From Taudactylus pleione (Eukaryota; Chordata; Amphibia; Anura; Myobatrachidae): DNA of 64,000 nucleotides. The stretch is taken from NCBI GenBank assembly GCA_031769625.1, contig JAUIMM010000113.1, positions 14,542,501 to 14,606,500 of the forward strand, given 5' to 3'. Below are positions 1 to 12,590 of the stretch, in pieces. A program made the translations under genes and the position numbers. Positions within the stretch are counted from its first letter, which is position 1; the number at the start of each line of letters is the position of its first letter. Below the pieces are notes generated by a model, which was given only the letters and a program-made list of their open reading frames with translations, ran no database searches and had not been told where the DNA came from.

Positions 1-231
1 AGTTCTCTCTCTGTTGCTCTGCCCCCCAGCTCGCCCTGTTGCCAACTTCTTGAGTAGTCAGTGGGTATGATCAGATTTGTGGGGCATACTTCGGTGGTGA
101 AGATAAGGCATGGTAAAGGGGAGGTCTGGACTGGCATGTAAGAGCATGAGGTGAATGAGCATACAGGCACATAACCAAGGAGGCTCTGAGTCTGACATTT
201 AAAGGTGCATGACTGAGGGATCTCTAAGGTT

Positions 232-348
232 GGTATGTTACCAGTTGGGGGTATTAATGTGTGGCATATTATCAATTGGGGGCATTACGGTGCAGCATAT
301 TATCAATTGGGGCATTACTGCGTGGTATATTATGACTTAGGGGCACTA
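232..348. repeat. 31-bp tandem repeat, about 3.8 copies
   Basis: Consecutive units share the core catattatcaattggggg and are spaced 31 bp apart, with the first and last units the most diverged. No coding meaning is visible. The flanking bases 1-231 and 349-616 show nothing recognisable. Confidence 0.75.
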
Positions 349-616
349 TCAAAACTAAAATGATTAAAAATACATATATTTCAAGTTATTTTTGTTAGTT
401 TTAGTGTTTATTACTCTTATGTAATTGCTGGTAGGGTAACTGTGAGAAAAAAATTTTTGTCCATCCAAACATTTCCAACATGTCCCTGCCATGGATGATT
501 ATAACTTACAATGGGTATTTTGTTTCAGTACAGCGAGTCAAGTAGGAATGATTTTACAATAATTTTCTCCATTGTATCCACAGATTGTGTCAGGCAACAT
601 TCACTGAAAATCCATT

Positions 617-832
617 GTTTTAAGCTGGCCATACACTGCGCGATAATTGTGCAAACCAGTTAACCAAATGATTATCTTTTAATGTATGGTACTGAATGAT
701 GGCTGGCAACCTCAAGCTGTGAATGGTGCTCGGCTCCATACGTCATGTAGTGTATGAAGCGCTCCGACTGCCGGCCAATGGCTCCTGACCTCTTCCCTGA
801 CAGCTTGGCGTGCAGCGTATGGCCAGCTTTAC
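617..832. mobile_element. Short MITE with ~20-bp terminal inverted repeats
   Basis: The left end (taagctggccatacactgc, from 621) is nearly the reverse complement of the right end (gcagcgtatggccagcttta, to about 832). At about 215 bp with no coding capacity this is a non-autonomous DNA transposon. No clean TSD could be assigned, so the superfamily is left open. Confidence 0.6.
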
Positions 833-2544
833 CAATTGATTTGTCTCTCGTCTCTTATTCTCTGAACTCTTATCTCCTCCCCCAATAGGTAGACTGACAT
901 TAACGTCTTCCAAATCAGTTTGTTGGGGCAAACCACTCTGAATATCAAAGGGCACAGCAACAATGACCATTGAGTCCATGTTTGAAAGGGGATGGGTACG
1001 TGATGCCAGCGCTTGGGATCCAGGTAGTTGAATTAAATTTAAAAAAAATGTTTTTCAATGCTTCCCAGCAGCTTTCAGTGTACCGTGCATGTAATGCTTC
1101 TAAACGCCGACCCCCTCCCCTCTTAATCCACCTCTGGCTGCGCAATTGGTCGCACCTGCCCAGATTCTTATAGTGAATGAAGTATCACTCGGCTGCTTTG
1201 GAGATATTGTCAGTGTAAACTGATGTGATAAAATATTTTCTATTGATGCAATAAGAGGCAGAATAAAATGTTTGTTATCACCACATAAATAAAGGGCAGT
1301 ATGTCTGAATCATAGATGGTGAAAGGTTACTTAATGAGGTTATTAGATTACTATTAGCCTATATGCCTCGCTGTTACCCCATAAGTGCAATTAGCCTGTC
1401 CTTTTACCGTGAAGATTTTATGCTTTTATTAGGTGGGTTAGAGTATATGATTATATTTACAGTTAGGCTACTGTATATTGTGTTTTTCTTTCCCTGAGAC
1501 CGTCATCAGGTCTGTATTAGTCACTTACTTATACCGAAGAGCTTCAACTAGAAAATTGAAAAATTCTATCTGTCCCAGGACGTGCAAATATACTTGCTGG
1601 AGATGTGTTTTGCAACAAATACACAACAACTATATCCACAAACTATACTAAGCCCATGGTAATCACTTTGCATAGATGCCAAAGGGAGTAGAGGCTGGTA
1701 ATGAGATTTCCAGTGGCCAGGGAGAAATTTGAGGAGCAGAGTCATAAATTGGGAGGATGTTATTGCTGCTTTGTACAGAGCTGTGTTTGCGAATCTGGGA
1801 ACACATGTTGTATTAATTACCATATGTTGTATGTAAGGTCATTGCTTCCCCTACTGACTCCCACATTAGCAATCATTTGTTTATGTGGACCTCCTGTAGG
1901 AAAATGAGGGGGTGAACCAAGGAATGGTAGAAGATCATTACATACCACTTGTATCTTAGACTTCAGTCCTCCTACTTGTACATACCGTAGTCCAGTAATT
2001 ACTGCGTTCTCTGTGTAATACTACAAAAAAAGGAAAAGGCTGCAGAATCTTTAATGGTAACATATAGAAAGTAGCCAGTACACAAACCTCTCTCATGATA
2101 TCACTTTACATAAACAAATATTGTGGCTGTGACTATAAAACAATGTCCTGGTCACCTGGTGTGTGGGTGCTGTGTTTCACTAATCCTTGATTATATTTGC
2201 ATAGTAGATATCTGATGTTAGAGTGTAACAATGCATATCCATTTTTCCTCTTATCTAGATTACCAGGAGATGTCGAGGAAATAAACATAGTAATTAATAG
2301 CTGAGATATTAAAAGGTGAAGATTGTGATTCTGATCATCTAATACACCTGCAAAGCTTTCTGCAGCGAAAAACTAATATTGTCAAAAATGTGTGGGCTTG
2401 GTTTGTCTAAATGGGTGTGGTTTTCCAAGCCAATGGCATGTACGAAAGATGTACAGTATATTTCAAGGAGCTATAATTATTTAGGCAATTTAATATTTAA
2501 ATAAAACGCAGCCCCATCTGAGCTAAATACAACGTGCAGCCTGT
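833..2544. other. No recognised feature
   Basis: AT-rich unique-looking sequence. Short open frames (for example 1566-1823 minus and 1701-1907 plus) overlap each other on opposite strands and have no family resemblance that I can see. Confidence 0.5.
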
Positions 2545-3150
2545 TTTAGTGACACATATACAATATAGAGAATATATATTGGTGACCATATGCAATACAA
2601 CTAGTAGAGAGTCTTTTAGAGATGTATATACAATGCAGAGAGAGTTCTAGTGATGGATCTAGAATTCTAGTGTTTGATATACATAGCATGAGGAAACTTC
2701 TAGTAATGTATATACAATGCAGAGAACATTCTTGTGGTGGATATACGGTACAATGCAAAAAGCATTCTAGTGAAGGACATGCAATGCAGCGAGCTTTCCA
2801 GTAGTAGATGTGCAATACGGAGAGCATGCTAGTGACAGATATACTGTACAATACAGAGAGCATTTTAGCTATGGATATTCAAGTCAATATTATAGGGACA
2901 TACACAATACAGAGAGCATTCTAGTGATGGATATACAATACAGAGATCATTGTAATGATTACGATACAATACATAAAATATTCTAATCAATCCCATGCAA
3001 TGCGCAGCGCATTCTAATGATAGATTTACAATACAGATAGCATTATAATGTTAGAGAGAGAGAGAGCTGTCTAGTGTTGGCAAAACAATGCAGATAACAT
3101 TCTAGTGATGGATATGCAATATAGTCAAGTAACAAATATACAATACAGAT
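2545..3150. repeat. Degenerate ~31-bp minisatellite
   Basis: The motif tctagtgatggatatacaat followed by acagagagcat recurs about every 31 bp for 600 bp with many substitutions and small indels. The array is old: hardly two units are identical. The open frames at 2546-2863 (minus) and 2622-2804 (plus) only reflect the repeat. Confidence 0.75.
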
Positions 3151-4441
3151 ATTCGTATTTGGGTAATGATAGTTGGGACTAATTTATGGGCTAATTGTAG
3201 TTTAGGAAGAGTGTAAGGCTTCCTCCTTGGACTAATTATCCCCTAAAATAACCTTACTAGTTGCTAAACTTGAGAAGTCTAAGAGGCTGATTCTGAGTTG
3301 AGAGCAAAGCAGAAAAGAGCAAGTAACATTGAACCTTGGTAATATAGGGACTAATTAGACTAAATAAATACAGACCTGAAAACATAAGGTTTGTAGGGCT
3401 CTTGCACCTAAAAGCTTACAATCTAGTAGATTCACATCTTATTTTTTCTGTATGGACAGCAGAGTGAGTTAACAATTCATGCAAATTTTTGTTTTAGCTC
3501 TAAGACAAATATTTAAAATAAAACACAACAATGAACATGTGAGATATTTTCTTTTGGGTAGTATGAGATGTATAGTGTATATTATATAACTAATTTGTGG
3601 ACTGTTTTGTCATGCAAAAGTGCAAATTTATTCCAGGCCCTATGTGACAACTGATAACCGTTATGGTTTACTAAATAGCAGCGATATGTAGTCGCATCAC
3701 ATCTATTCCGGATTTCATGCTTAATATTCTAATTTTACATTACATTATATTTTTTGACAGTTGGGTTTGTGTTAGAATTCAAATAGAGTAGACCCTTTGT
3801 GATCACACCTGCTGTTTCTCATTTTGCAAGGAAAAGTCTGTTACAAAAAAAAGTGTTGTAAATGTAGAATATTTTTCTCCCTAAGGCAATTTTCTGTTTG
3901 GTAACGTTCTGTAACAAGTTCACTTAAAAATAGATTTGTTTTAGGTTTCCCTTAAGAGATATTAACATAAGTTTTTTTTTTTTTTCTACATAAACAGAAT
4001 GTTTTGAACTACATAGTTGATTGTTTACTTTTTTGTTTTTTTTGTAGATTTTATTTTTGTAGTAGTAGTTTTGACAGTTTTTTTATTGTTGGCTCTTGAG
4101 CTATTTATTTACTGTTGCTTTTCACAATTAGGTGCCTTTTTAGTAGGCAATTCTGCCCTTAAAATATGTGCAAGGGCAGAATTACATATATCCCTACAAT
4201 GTAGTAAAATAGCTGCTTTCTGGACACCAGCCCTTGCAAGATCCATCCCCATACTTTTCTGTGGAGATGGTATGTAACATGAAGAGCAAAATATGGCTTT
4301 CTGGATCTAGCATGTGTGGGCTAACACCATCTTCTGGTTGCGACAGCCCTTTTACCTTCAAAATGACAGCCTTGCTGGAGAGGGATCTTGCAATACCTTT
4401 CTGGTGTGCTGGAGGTGATCCCAGTGTGCATCACCGCCGCG
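3151..4441. other. No recognised feature
   Basis: AT-rich sequence with a poly-T run at about 3971-3986. No transposon ends, exon or RNA gene recognised. Confidence 0.5.
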
Positions 4442-4932
4442 CAGGGCCGGATTAAGGCTTTTGGGGTCCCTCACCAATATTATTGACCCCCCCAATAATG
4501 TTGACCCCCCACCACCACCCCACCCAAACACCTGCAGTCACCGCTGCTGCTATACCCCTTATTGGCAGCGCAGGCTGTGGTGGTGGTAGTTACTCTAATC
4601 AACCTAGAAGCACGGTAGATGCTCCTAGGTAACTCGTTCCAGCGGGGGTTGCGGTTACCGCGCTGAATTGATGAGATTTTGCAGCTGCTGTAAACCCGCC
4701 GGCTGCTGGGCACTGATAGAGCGAATGCTGTTGGTGTTGTTTTAGCTGGCGGTACAGCTAATGTTAAGAGCCGTCGACGACCTGTTGCAGTAGCTGGTGC
4801 CACGAGCCACTGGTGCTGATAATTGCCAGGTGGAAATGGGCAGGGGACAATGTTTGGGGCAGTGTGGGGGTCCTCAATGTGTGGGGGTCCCTGAGTGACC
4901 GCCCTGTCTGGTTCCCCCATAATTCGGCCCTA
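4442..4932. mobile_element. hAT-type non-autonomous element
   Basis: Starts cagggccggattaagg and ends with a near reverse complement (ttcggcccta). The 8 bases outside each end (4434-4441 ccgccgcg, 4933-4940 tcgctgcg) agree at 6 of 8 positions, as expected for an aged hAT 8-bp TSD. The interior is GC-richer than its surroundings and codes for nothing recognisable. Confidence 0.55.
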
Positions 4933-5173
4933 TCGCTGCGTCATCTTTACATTATGCTGGAAAGCCGTGCATGAACAGTAGACCAGCTAGGGTCTGGACC
5001 TGGAAGTATATGTATATGTGATCACTTGACTTCTTACTAATCACTGGATGGGCTCTTATCGGGGCCCGTGTCCTGGTGATTTAGATTAAAAAGTTCATAC
5101 TAAAAATAATCCTGATTGAAGTGCTAAGGTGCTAAGGATTATTAGTATTCAAGGGCACACAGCAAATTACAAT

Positions 5174-5213
5174 AAACTAGTAAAGTGACCCATATGCCGG
5201 GTCACTTTAGTTT
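5174..5213. other. Imperfect hairpin
   Basis: aaagtgacc and ggtcacttt face each other across a short loop inside a slightly longer imperfect stem. The surrounding 4933-5559 is otherwise unrecognised, apart from a pyrimidine-rich stretch at 5215-5320. Confidence 0.4.
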
Positions 5214-5559
5214 GCTCCCAGCTTAGCCCTGCCTGCCCCCCCCCGCTCTGTCCATCCCTGCCCTTTCTATCTGCTGCTCTGTCCCGCCTTCCCTCTGACC
5301 CCTCCCTTCGCCCCGCTCCCATACTTATCCCGTTCCCGCAGGTTGTCCTGGGTCCTCAGTCTTATTTGGAGCAATGTTGGATCCATCTTCTTTGATAATC
5401 AGCAGCTATTTTGCTGCCATTTAACAGAGGAGTTTATTTACTAAAAATTGTTTTTTTAAAGTCATTAATGCTCGGCAGCTTTGAGAGCTGGATTGAATAG
5501 GACAATAGTAATACACGCAAAACCAGGTTTGTATTGCTTGTATTACTGTTGCTTCTGAT

Positions 5560-5760
5560 TGTGGTATAAACAATCCTCAATCATCAGACACAGGTCTAGG
5601 TCAGGATAGCGTTTGGACCTGTATCTGACATTTGTGATGTCATGCTGGGCTGCCTGAAAAAGGTCTGTGTGTGGACCGAAATGTCACACTAATGCAAGCC
5701 TGCTATGGAAGTATTAAATCAATAAGCTGCATTTATTGGTGAGTGCCATCTTTTTCTACA
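5560..5760 (+). mobile_element. Penelope-like element terminal-repeat fragment with decayed hammerhead-like core
   Basis: Positions 5654-5681 read ctgaaaa, a 4-bp stem (ggtc 5662-5665 with gacc 5674-5677) and then gaaa. This is the order CUGANGA, stem II, GAAA of the hammerhead ribozymes known from Penelope-like element terminal repeats. The conserved G of CUGANGA is A here, so activity is unlikely. Downstream the text (aataagctgcatttattggt, then gagtgccatctttttct) resembles the ends of such repeats. No reverse transcriptase lies nearby. The edges are approximate. Confidence 0.4.
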
Positions 5761-6124
5761 ACCTTATTTGTGCTGGAGGATATGGATGCTCTGGGTAGCC
5801 AGCCGATGAGCACCCCACTGCTGTGAACTAGTTGCTGATGTGAGTGCTGAACTTTAGGTAAAATATATATACAGTGCTTCAGCAGGAGTAACATACTCTG
5901 AATTCTCCTCCTATTACCTGAGCACGCCCATTCAAATTCATCCAAGATACACTACACAAACTGCCATACTTTCCACTCTGCGTCAGGGCCAGAGTGTATG
6001 TTGGCGTGTTATACAGAAAGAAGTGTCAGTGTAGCAGCCACTGACTTTGCTGTCCGCCTTCCTGTGTCCAATCCCTACAGCTGTTCTCAAAGATGGCCAA
6101 GTATTTTTACTGAGACTTCTCTAA

Positions 6125-6560
6125 GGGGCTGATTCAGTTGTAGACAGAATTGTAAAGCTGCACGCAAGCAGCTTCTCAATTCCGTCCTTGCAAATATGCA
6201 AATGCAGCAACAGGTGTCTGACACCCCCTGCTACATTTGCTATCCCAGCACTGCGAACGAGGTTGCGATGGTGGATGGCACCGGCCAGCTAAGTAAGCCT
6301 GAGCTTACGCAGGCTGGCCGGCTTGCGAGGCCAGGAAACTGCATCCGTGGATGCAGATCCTGGCCTTGCCACTGCCGGAAAATGGGGGCGACGCGAGTGA
6401 ACACTGGCCGTACACTCGCCTGCACCTCCCCTTAAATGCCTCTGCCTGTCAGTCAGGAGGAGGCATAGCAGGAGCTGCCTCGATCAGACTGGGTCCTGCT
6501 CTGCCTGTCAGGCGGAGGCATAGCAGGAGCTGCGTGCGATCACAGACTGGGTCCTGCGCA
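6125..6560 (+). mobile_element. Partial MITE with internal ~58-bp duplication
   Basis: Begins ggggctgattcag, like the ends of the 3-bp-TSD MITEs elsewhere in the window, but the opposite end is missing. Near its right side two units (6441-6499 and 6500-6556) repeat tctgcctgtcag followed by ggaggcatagcaggagctgc and actgggtcctgc. The region is CpG-containing, unlike its flanks. Bases 5761-6124 show nothing recognised. Confidence 0.4.
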
Positions 6561-7402
6561 TGCACAGATTCTCAATAATCAGGCAGCAAAGTCTTCTGAT
6601 GACCTTGAGTGTATTGATTTATGATAAATAAATCAATGAAGGTGAATGGAACTTCTATTCCCAGTGATATCTACAGTGGATTTAATCACTCTGACAATTT
6701 TAGGTTTATTACGGTTCGGATATTTCTCATAAATGTTAGAAATATCTGAAATTTGCTAAATATTGAGTTAATTTTGCAGGTGTTGATGAAACTGCAGAGC
6801 TCTATCATACTCTGATAAAAATGAATGGATCATTGTGACCTATAAGAGAGCCAAGTGTGTAAGCGAGCATTACCAGCTGGCCTTGGTCCGGAGATAATGC
6901 TGTAACTAACCATAAGACTCCATTGCAGGGTTATCTTACCTGCTGCTTTATATTCTAAGCAGGTCCGTACTGTACTAAGCTAAAGAAGTTAGCAGTTTAT
7001 TAGATATTTATTAATGTGCTTTGTGGGTATTTTTAAGGTCATTGTTTATTCATGTAATAATTTATTCAGTAGTGATAATTATTTGTCTCATTAAGTATTC
7101 TTGCTTAATGCCAGGAGCGCTCAACCAGCTCATAGTCGGACAGTCGCTTTATGAAAAGCGTTTCCTTTTTGTGGGCGATGATAAAAGCATAGTACAGACC
7201 AGCTGCGGCACCTTTTTTTAAAGTGGTTGTCAACTCTTTGGTTTTTGGTTTGTTTCAGGGCAATGTGCTTGCTTAAATTTCCCACTCTACACAGATCTGT
7301 GTCTAGTAGGATCAGTGCCCTTGCTCATTTCCAGATATATTACCTGACTTCATGGATGAGCCAACTCAATGGGTGTAGTTGGATAATAACCATAGCCTAG
7401 AC
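6561..7402. other. No recognised feature
   Basis: AT-rich unique-looking DNA; only the last few bases belong to the TSD of the next element. Confidence 0.5.
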
Positions 7403-7561
7403 TAGGGGTAGGCAACCTGTGGCGCTCCAGCTGCTCTGGAACTATACATCCCAGCATTCCCTGCCGCAGTGTTGCTGTTAGGGAATGCTAAAACTGTGTC
7501 AGGGTTTTCTGGGATGTGGAGTTCCATAGCGGCTAAAGTGTCATAGGTTGCCTACCCATGA
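7403..7561. mobile_element. hAT foldback MITE (ggggtaggcaacc type)
   Basis: The two halves are inverted copies: aggggtaggcaacc on the left, ggttgcctaccc on the right, with gaactatacatcccagcatt answered by an inverted copy. Flanks gcctagac (7395-7402) and acctagac (7562-7569 region) form an 8-bp TSD with one mismatch, supporting hAT. Related foldback MITEs occur at 49263 and 63515. Confidence 0.7.
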
Positions 7562-7958
7562 CCTAGACATTTTGGTCATGATGCTGAGTTGTGCACAGAC
7601 ACTCCCACTAGACAGTGCGCCCAGTTTACACCCAGAAACGGGTGTTTCACGGACAGAGAGAAGCGGCCAAGATCTGCCTGGAGATGCGTTGCACATATGT
7701 TAGTTACTGTATATGGAGTTTGTTAGATGCAGGGCATTTGGACCTGAGTGCGACTCGGAACCAGTCCCTTTGTGATTTACATCATCCACTCCACAACTTT
7801 ACAGACATATATCTACATGTGAATTTAAGGGAACTGAAGGCTCATTCCTAGACCCTGCATAGGCAAAGGTTTGGCTTCCTCTCAACAAAATTGTATATAA
7901 TACTCCCCTATAGATGAGTAAGAATACACTCACTAAACCTTGAATAGTACTGGACTTT
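7562..7958. other. No recognised feature
   Basis: Unique-looking sequence with no transposon ends seen. Confidence 0.45.
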
Positions 7959-8133
7959 GGGGGAGATGTACCAAGTCTTGGAGACAAAGTGAAGAAGTTG
8001 CCTATAGCAACCAATTAGCTTCTAACTGTCATTTCAAAAACGGTGTTCGATAAAAATGACCGTTAGAAGCTGATTGGTTGTCTTGGGCAACTTCTTCACT
8101 TTATCTCCCTCCATGGCTTGATCCATCTCCCTC
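7959..8133. mobile_element. Foldback MITE (gggggagatgtaccaag ends)
   Basis: The left half (gggggagatgtaccaag, then aaagtgaagaagttgcc) is matched in inverted order by the right half (ggcaacttcttcactttat, then cttgatccatctccctc). No TSD is clear. Ends of the same type occur at 34286 and at 36988. Confidence 0.65.
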
Positions 8134-9179
8134 TGTGTATTAGAATCTATTTGGACTCTGAAAACTGGTAATTTAAGTAGGGAGGGTAATAGGATAGGGA
8201 AATGGGAGTACGGCTTTCGTGCAGGAGTATAAGATATTAATCTATGTATACTAATATTTAATGGCGATCGCAACATCAAAAGAACCCATGTGACAAGTAA
8301 TCTAAGAATTGTTTGGAATTGTGCATAGATGTGGGTGACACCCAAGAGGAATGCCAGTATCGCACACAAAAAGGCAAATAATAGTACTCGGTCTACACTC
8401 TTGATGTATTGTATGATCACAATTAATGCTAGACTTTTTATCGATTCTCATTATAAAAATCATAAGCCCTGATAGATATGAACACAAACGCAAGAGCAAA
8501 TGGTCACAAAGAAATCCCTAGAGGAGATCTACAGATAATTGTAGAAACTTCTGTGTAGTATACACCTAATCATTTAACCCGGGAATGTAGGAAACTCCTA
8601 TGAGTGTACTTGTAAGGTGAAATATCTGTGAGGTATAGAGTAAAGAGAAGTAGCACTCAGTTTAAAATAATGCACACGAACCGAAGGAAAAATGCATAAG
8701 TATGTGGATAATTGCCAGGAACCATAGATGACTGTATAATGCAATAGGTTAATTGCATAGTAAGTGTTAACTGAATCCTATTTTCAGATGAAAAACAGGG
8801 CTATATTTGTTGCAGTTCACTCACAAACACTCTCCAAGTTGGATAAAGTATTACTCCCAATAAGACCATTGTAAATATGTAGATGGAAGATAAAGAATCT
8901 GTGCACTTGTGTAAATTTCTACTTTCCCCCATTTGCCTGAGCAGTGAATGGGGGGATAAGAGCACACACAATGGCACAGCAGAAAAGCTAATGTTGATCA
9001 GCTACTTTGATAACCTGCTCCTTAGTGCTGTAATTCTGCATAGTGGGTTTATTAGAGAATTTGTACCACTGTTAAACTTTTGATAATCTATCATTTCAAA
9101 TAAAAGAGTAGCTTTAAAGTATCTAATCCATTTGTTTGAATCAGCCTCTGCACATCTGGATCCTGCTATTTGTTTTCTT
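8134..9179. other. No recognised feature
   Basis: AT-rich; no family resemblance found for the short open frames here. Confidence 0.5.
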
Positions 9180-9361
9180 TACAATAGTGTTTGAGCTCCA
9201 TCAGATTGGATGGGGGAAGCTTGGTGAACAACCATTTTCAAACCATTGCACAGATTCCCATTGGGCTTCATGTCTGTAATGTGAATGGGTCACTCCAGGA
9301 CTTTTTAAAAATTATTGAAATCACTCCAATGTGGCTTTTGCTGTATTCTTTGGGTCATTGC
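9180..9361 (-). mobile_element. Tc1-like transposon relic, part 1
   Basis: Reads as the complement of a Tc1-type transposase gene: gctccatcagattggatggg, then ccattttca, then tgtcttcaa-like and tgggtcattg blocks in the order seen in the better copy at 20.2-21.8 kb. Many substitutions. It stops at attgc (9357-9361), where a large insertion begins, and resumes after the second attgc at 12156. Confidence 0.6.
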
Positions 9362-10259
9362 CGTCACAAGCCTCCGTTGCGGCTTGTTACTTTCACGTGT
9401 TCCGACTGTCTCCCTGGTCACCAGGCAACATGGACGCAGAACTGGGATGGCGCCTGCGGTTGCTGGGAGACCAAGATGGCGGGTGGCCGCAGTTAATACT
9501 GGTACTGCCGGATGACATGCAGCGTCTCAGCTGCCAACCATCAAGCAATCTGTGTACCTGCCTCTCATTGGTGGATCTTTTATTACTCTGTCTGGACTGG
9601 CGCCACCTCGCCAGTTATAGTTTACTCCTCGTGTGTGAACTGTGGCTCCTGTCAGTCCTGTTGGTGTTCCTGTCCGCCTGTTCTCTGTTGGTATCGACTT
9701 TCTATTCTGCCTAGCCTGTATCTGTTTGCCGTTCATCATCTGGAGCGCGACCTTCGCTTGCGGCCCCGCCGCACCAGCGGCAATCACACCAGCGTGGCGT
9801 GTTCCATCTCCGGCCTCCTCTTGTCAGCAAATACTACTTACACCATCTTTTCCAGTGGCATCTGATTGCTATACCGCCAAGGCCCCAACTCGGCCGTCAA
9901 GGCCGCATCCATACCATCAAGGTCACACCTCTGCCCTTATTCCGCACCCATACCATCAAGGCCGCACCTCGGCTCCCAAAGCCACACCTCGTATCTTTTC
10001 CCACAAGGTCACATCAAATCATCCAGGTCACATCTCAGCGACCTAATCTGCATAGTGACTACCATCCTGACCTGTGCCTGCTTGAATCCACCACCAGCCG
10101 CCTAATACCAAGTGCTCACCAGTATAGCTGTTTAAGGCTCTACTGTCCCGAGTTTAAGACCAGCCAGCAACCTAAGTACCGGTGAGCGTACTATCTTTAA
10201 GGGAACAATGGGGGACTGTTATTGGCAGAAAGTCTCGCCAGCGCGACTCTAGAGTTCTT

Positions 10260-12112
10260 TTTTTTTTTTTAAATCACATCATACAAAATTGTCAGTTGTC
10301 ATATAATGATTGAACATTAGATGAAATAAACATTTACATCATTTTACTTATTTTGTCTGTGTCTGATTATATAACTCATTATTTTAAATGTAAATTCAAA
10401 TATTACAATAAAACAGATCAATATCTGTTATATCCAAAATCATCTGAATATGCAACTATAATATTTATTGCACCTATATTAAACTTTTTCCCTTGAGTCT
10501 TTAAGCCGTTCCATGAGCCCAAGCTATAAAGGAGTGCAACCACAGGGTTAAGAAGCCAAAGGGGGAGGGGGAGCCGAAAATGAAAAACACACTGTGTTAG
10601 AGGAGGCTGTGGTCCTTGGCATTAAAGTCAAATATTCTACTAATTCAACCTAATCGGTGGATCCCCTGAGGTCAGTCGCAGGCAGGTAAATTTCAATGAA
10701 TCATGGATTCTATGCCTCTGCACTAAGGTCAGAGTATCAATATAGCTCTCCCAGGTTTGGAAATTTTTTTTAGCTCGTTTCTCTTTTTCCAACATCGTCT
10801 CAATCCAATCCATATTGAATACATAGAAAAGCTTTTCTTTAAAAAGTCATAGTGTTGGTGGAGAAGTGTCAATCCATGTCTAAAGTATAGCCTTACGGGC
10901 CACCGCACTAATAATGAGGAGTCGCCCACAACCCCTCGCCACTCGCTGACCCTCCGGAAGTATGCCAAATATGGTCCACACATCAGTAAATGGCACATAA
11001 TTCACTAGGTGTTCAAGGGCATATTTTCTCACTTTCAACCAAAAGGTTCTCAGAAGGGGACAAGACCAGATGTAGTGGTACAAATTAGCAATATTAGACT
11101 GACAGCAAGGGCAGTAGTCCGAGGAAGACATACCCGCTAAATATTGCCTATGTGGGGAATAATATGCTTTATGAAAAATATTCATAAACATTTCCTGATA
11201 TTGGATAGCCGGGAGTACATTACGTGATAAGAGAAGTGATTTTATCAGAATCTCACATGATAAAGAGGGAATCACCTGCGTCCACCTACTCATCCCAGTG
11301 TGCACCACCTCATGTTGTATTGGTATTCCTAAAAAGGAATAGTGAATAGATATCGCCCTTTTAGTTGCCGGTTCCGAGAGGAGCAAAGTATTAAATACAT
11401 TATCCCAATCTAAATCTGAGAAACATCTAATAACTGAAGTCACATAATGTTTAGCTTGCATAAAATTAAGAGGATGGTTACGAAAAGTGGGAAATTTTTC
11501 CAGTGCCTCCCGATAATTAAGTGTGCTTTTTAATGTCAAGTTGAGAAGGGAACCTATATTTTTCAATCCTTCTTTATTTAATTTGGTAAAGGGCAATGAT
11601 GCTCTACCCCCCTGAAATTCTGGATTTCCTATAAAAGGTAGAAATACAGACTTATAAGAGTTCATCTGACCACGGTGGCACAGGATATGCCACACCTTAC
11701 GAGTGGACCATAAGAGAGGGTTGTCCCGTATATGGTTCGGGATTTCTGCATCCTGCATATGCAAAAAACTTATCAAGTTACAATCGTCCAAAAATTGGCC
11801 TTCTATTGAGGTATTTGCATAAAGATCTTGGTCATGCATCCAATCTCGAAGATACCTTAAAATTGCTGCATGAGAGGAAAATTGGTTTAGCCTTGGTTTG
11901 CTGCAGTTTAATTAACCCAATCCTTGGGCGTTTGACTTTCCAAATACATTTTCTGAAGAGCGAGTTCAGCAGTCGAAGATCCCTTTGAGTCAATAGAAGG
12001 GGGAGAGCTTGGAATAAATATAGCAGCCTTGGGAAAGTTACCATCTTAATTAGATTGGCTCTACCCATATAGGATAAGCATAAATGCTTCCATCCCTCCA
12101 GTTCCCTTGTTA
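10260..12112 (-). mobile_element. 5'-truncated L1-type retrotransposon with 15-bp TSD
   Basis: A perfect 15-bp duplication, gactctagagttctt, flanks the element at 10245-10259 and 12113-12127. The poly-A tail appears as the T run just after 10259 on the plus strand, so the element reads on the minus strand with its 3' end at low coordinates. It holds the last part of ORF2 plus about 380 bp of 3' untranslated sequence. The structure is the standard outcome of target-primed reverse transcription with 5' truncation. Confidence 0.9.
10640..12112 (-). pseudogene. L1 ORF2 C-terminal fragment, broken
   Basis: This is the part of an L1-type ORF2 that follows the reverse-transcriptase core. Around 12068-11832 the frame reads GRANLIKMVTFPRLLYLFQA, the conserved segment at the end of the polymerase region. 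A frameshift near 11835 moves it into the frame of 11839-10880. That frame ends with a zinc-knuckle-like cluster CPCCQSNIANLYHYIWSC, the C-terminal Cys/His motif of L1-type ORF2 proteins. A TAG just below 10880 and a TGA about 12 codons later interrupt the same frame, which then runs to a TAG at 10640-10642. The endonuclease and the catalytic polymerase motifs are absent because of 5' truncation. Certain as L1 clade, uncertain as to subfamily. Confidence 0.85.
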
Positions 12113-12155
12113 GACTCTAGAGTTCTTACAAGGTGACTTACTGGTGATCGTAACA

Positions 12156-12590
12156 ATTGCGGTGCTAGAATATACATCTTCTCTTATATCCGAGGTCTCG
12201 AGGAACACACCAGATTTCTTGCTGAAGCTTTTGTTTTTAAATCCATCAGCCAACTATGAAAACTCTTTTATAGACCGGTGTATTTATTTTTAATTATATT
12301 TGAAATGCTTTAACTGTACACATGTGGACTCTGATCCGGTATGTGACTTCTGAAGAAAGCTGAATGCACTGGGGTTTATTTAAGCATAACTTTGGGGTTG
12401 AATACTTATGCAATCAGTTATTGCCTGTTGTTTAGTTGAAATGAACAAATAAGTTGACCAGTGGCTAGAGTTCCCAAATAAATGCTTTAATTACATGATC
12501 TAATCAAATAAAATGTAAATGTGCTAAAAAGGTCAATAATTTTTTATACCGCAATGCCATCAAGCCAAATCCATTTGAATACAGATCACC
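12156..12590 (-). mobile_element. Tc1-like transposon relic, part 2
   Basis: Continues the Tc1 relic of 9180-9361 after insertion A. The stretch agaccggtgtatttattttt, then ggtggactct-like, then tttggggttgaatacttatg is the 5' untranslated side typical of these transposons. The terminal inverted repeat itself is too decayed to place, so the right edge is approximate. Confidence 0.5.

Larger units (their letters stand above)
9362..12155 (+). mobile_element. LTR-like insertion A (carries a nested L1)
   Basis: A GC-richer block is bounded by a perfect 5-bp TSD, attgc, at 9357-9361 and 12156-12160. Without the L1 and its duplicated target it is about 925 bp. The right end reads tggtgatcgtaaca, the same ending as the insertion at 58408-59987, so both are probably one LTR family in opposite or equal orientation. 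It lacks the usual TG start, so the LTR call is an inference from the 5-bp TSD, size and shared end. Inside, 9880-10030 repeats short ccatcaaggccgcac-like units. A ccaagatggcggg motif (about 9470) looks like a YY1 site. Confidence 0.5.

Noticed and set aside
9331..10185. Series of overlapping 80-134-aa open frames
   Set aside because: All lie in the GC-rich LTR-like insertion in several frames at once; typical of CpG- and CAA-rich repeat sequence rather than a gene.
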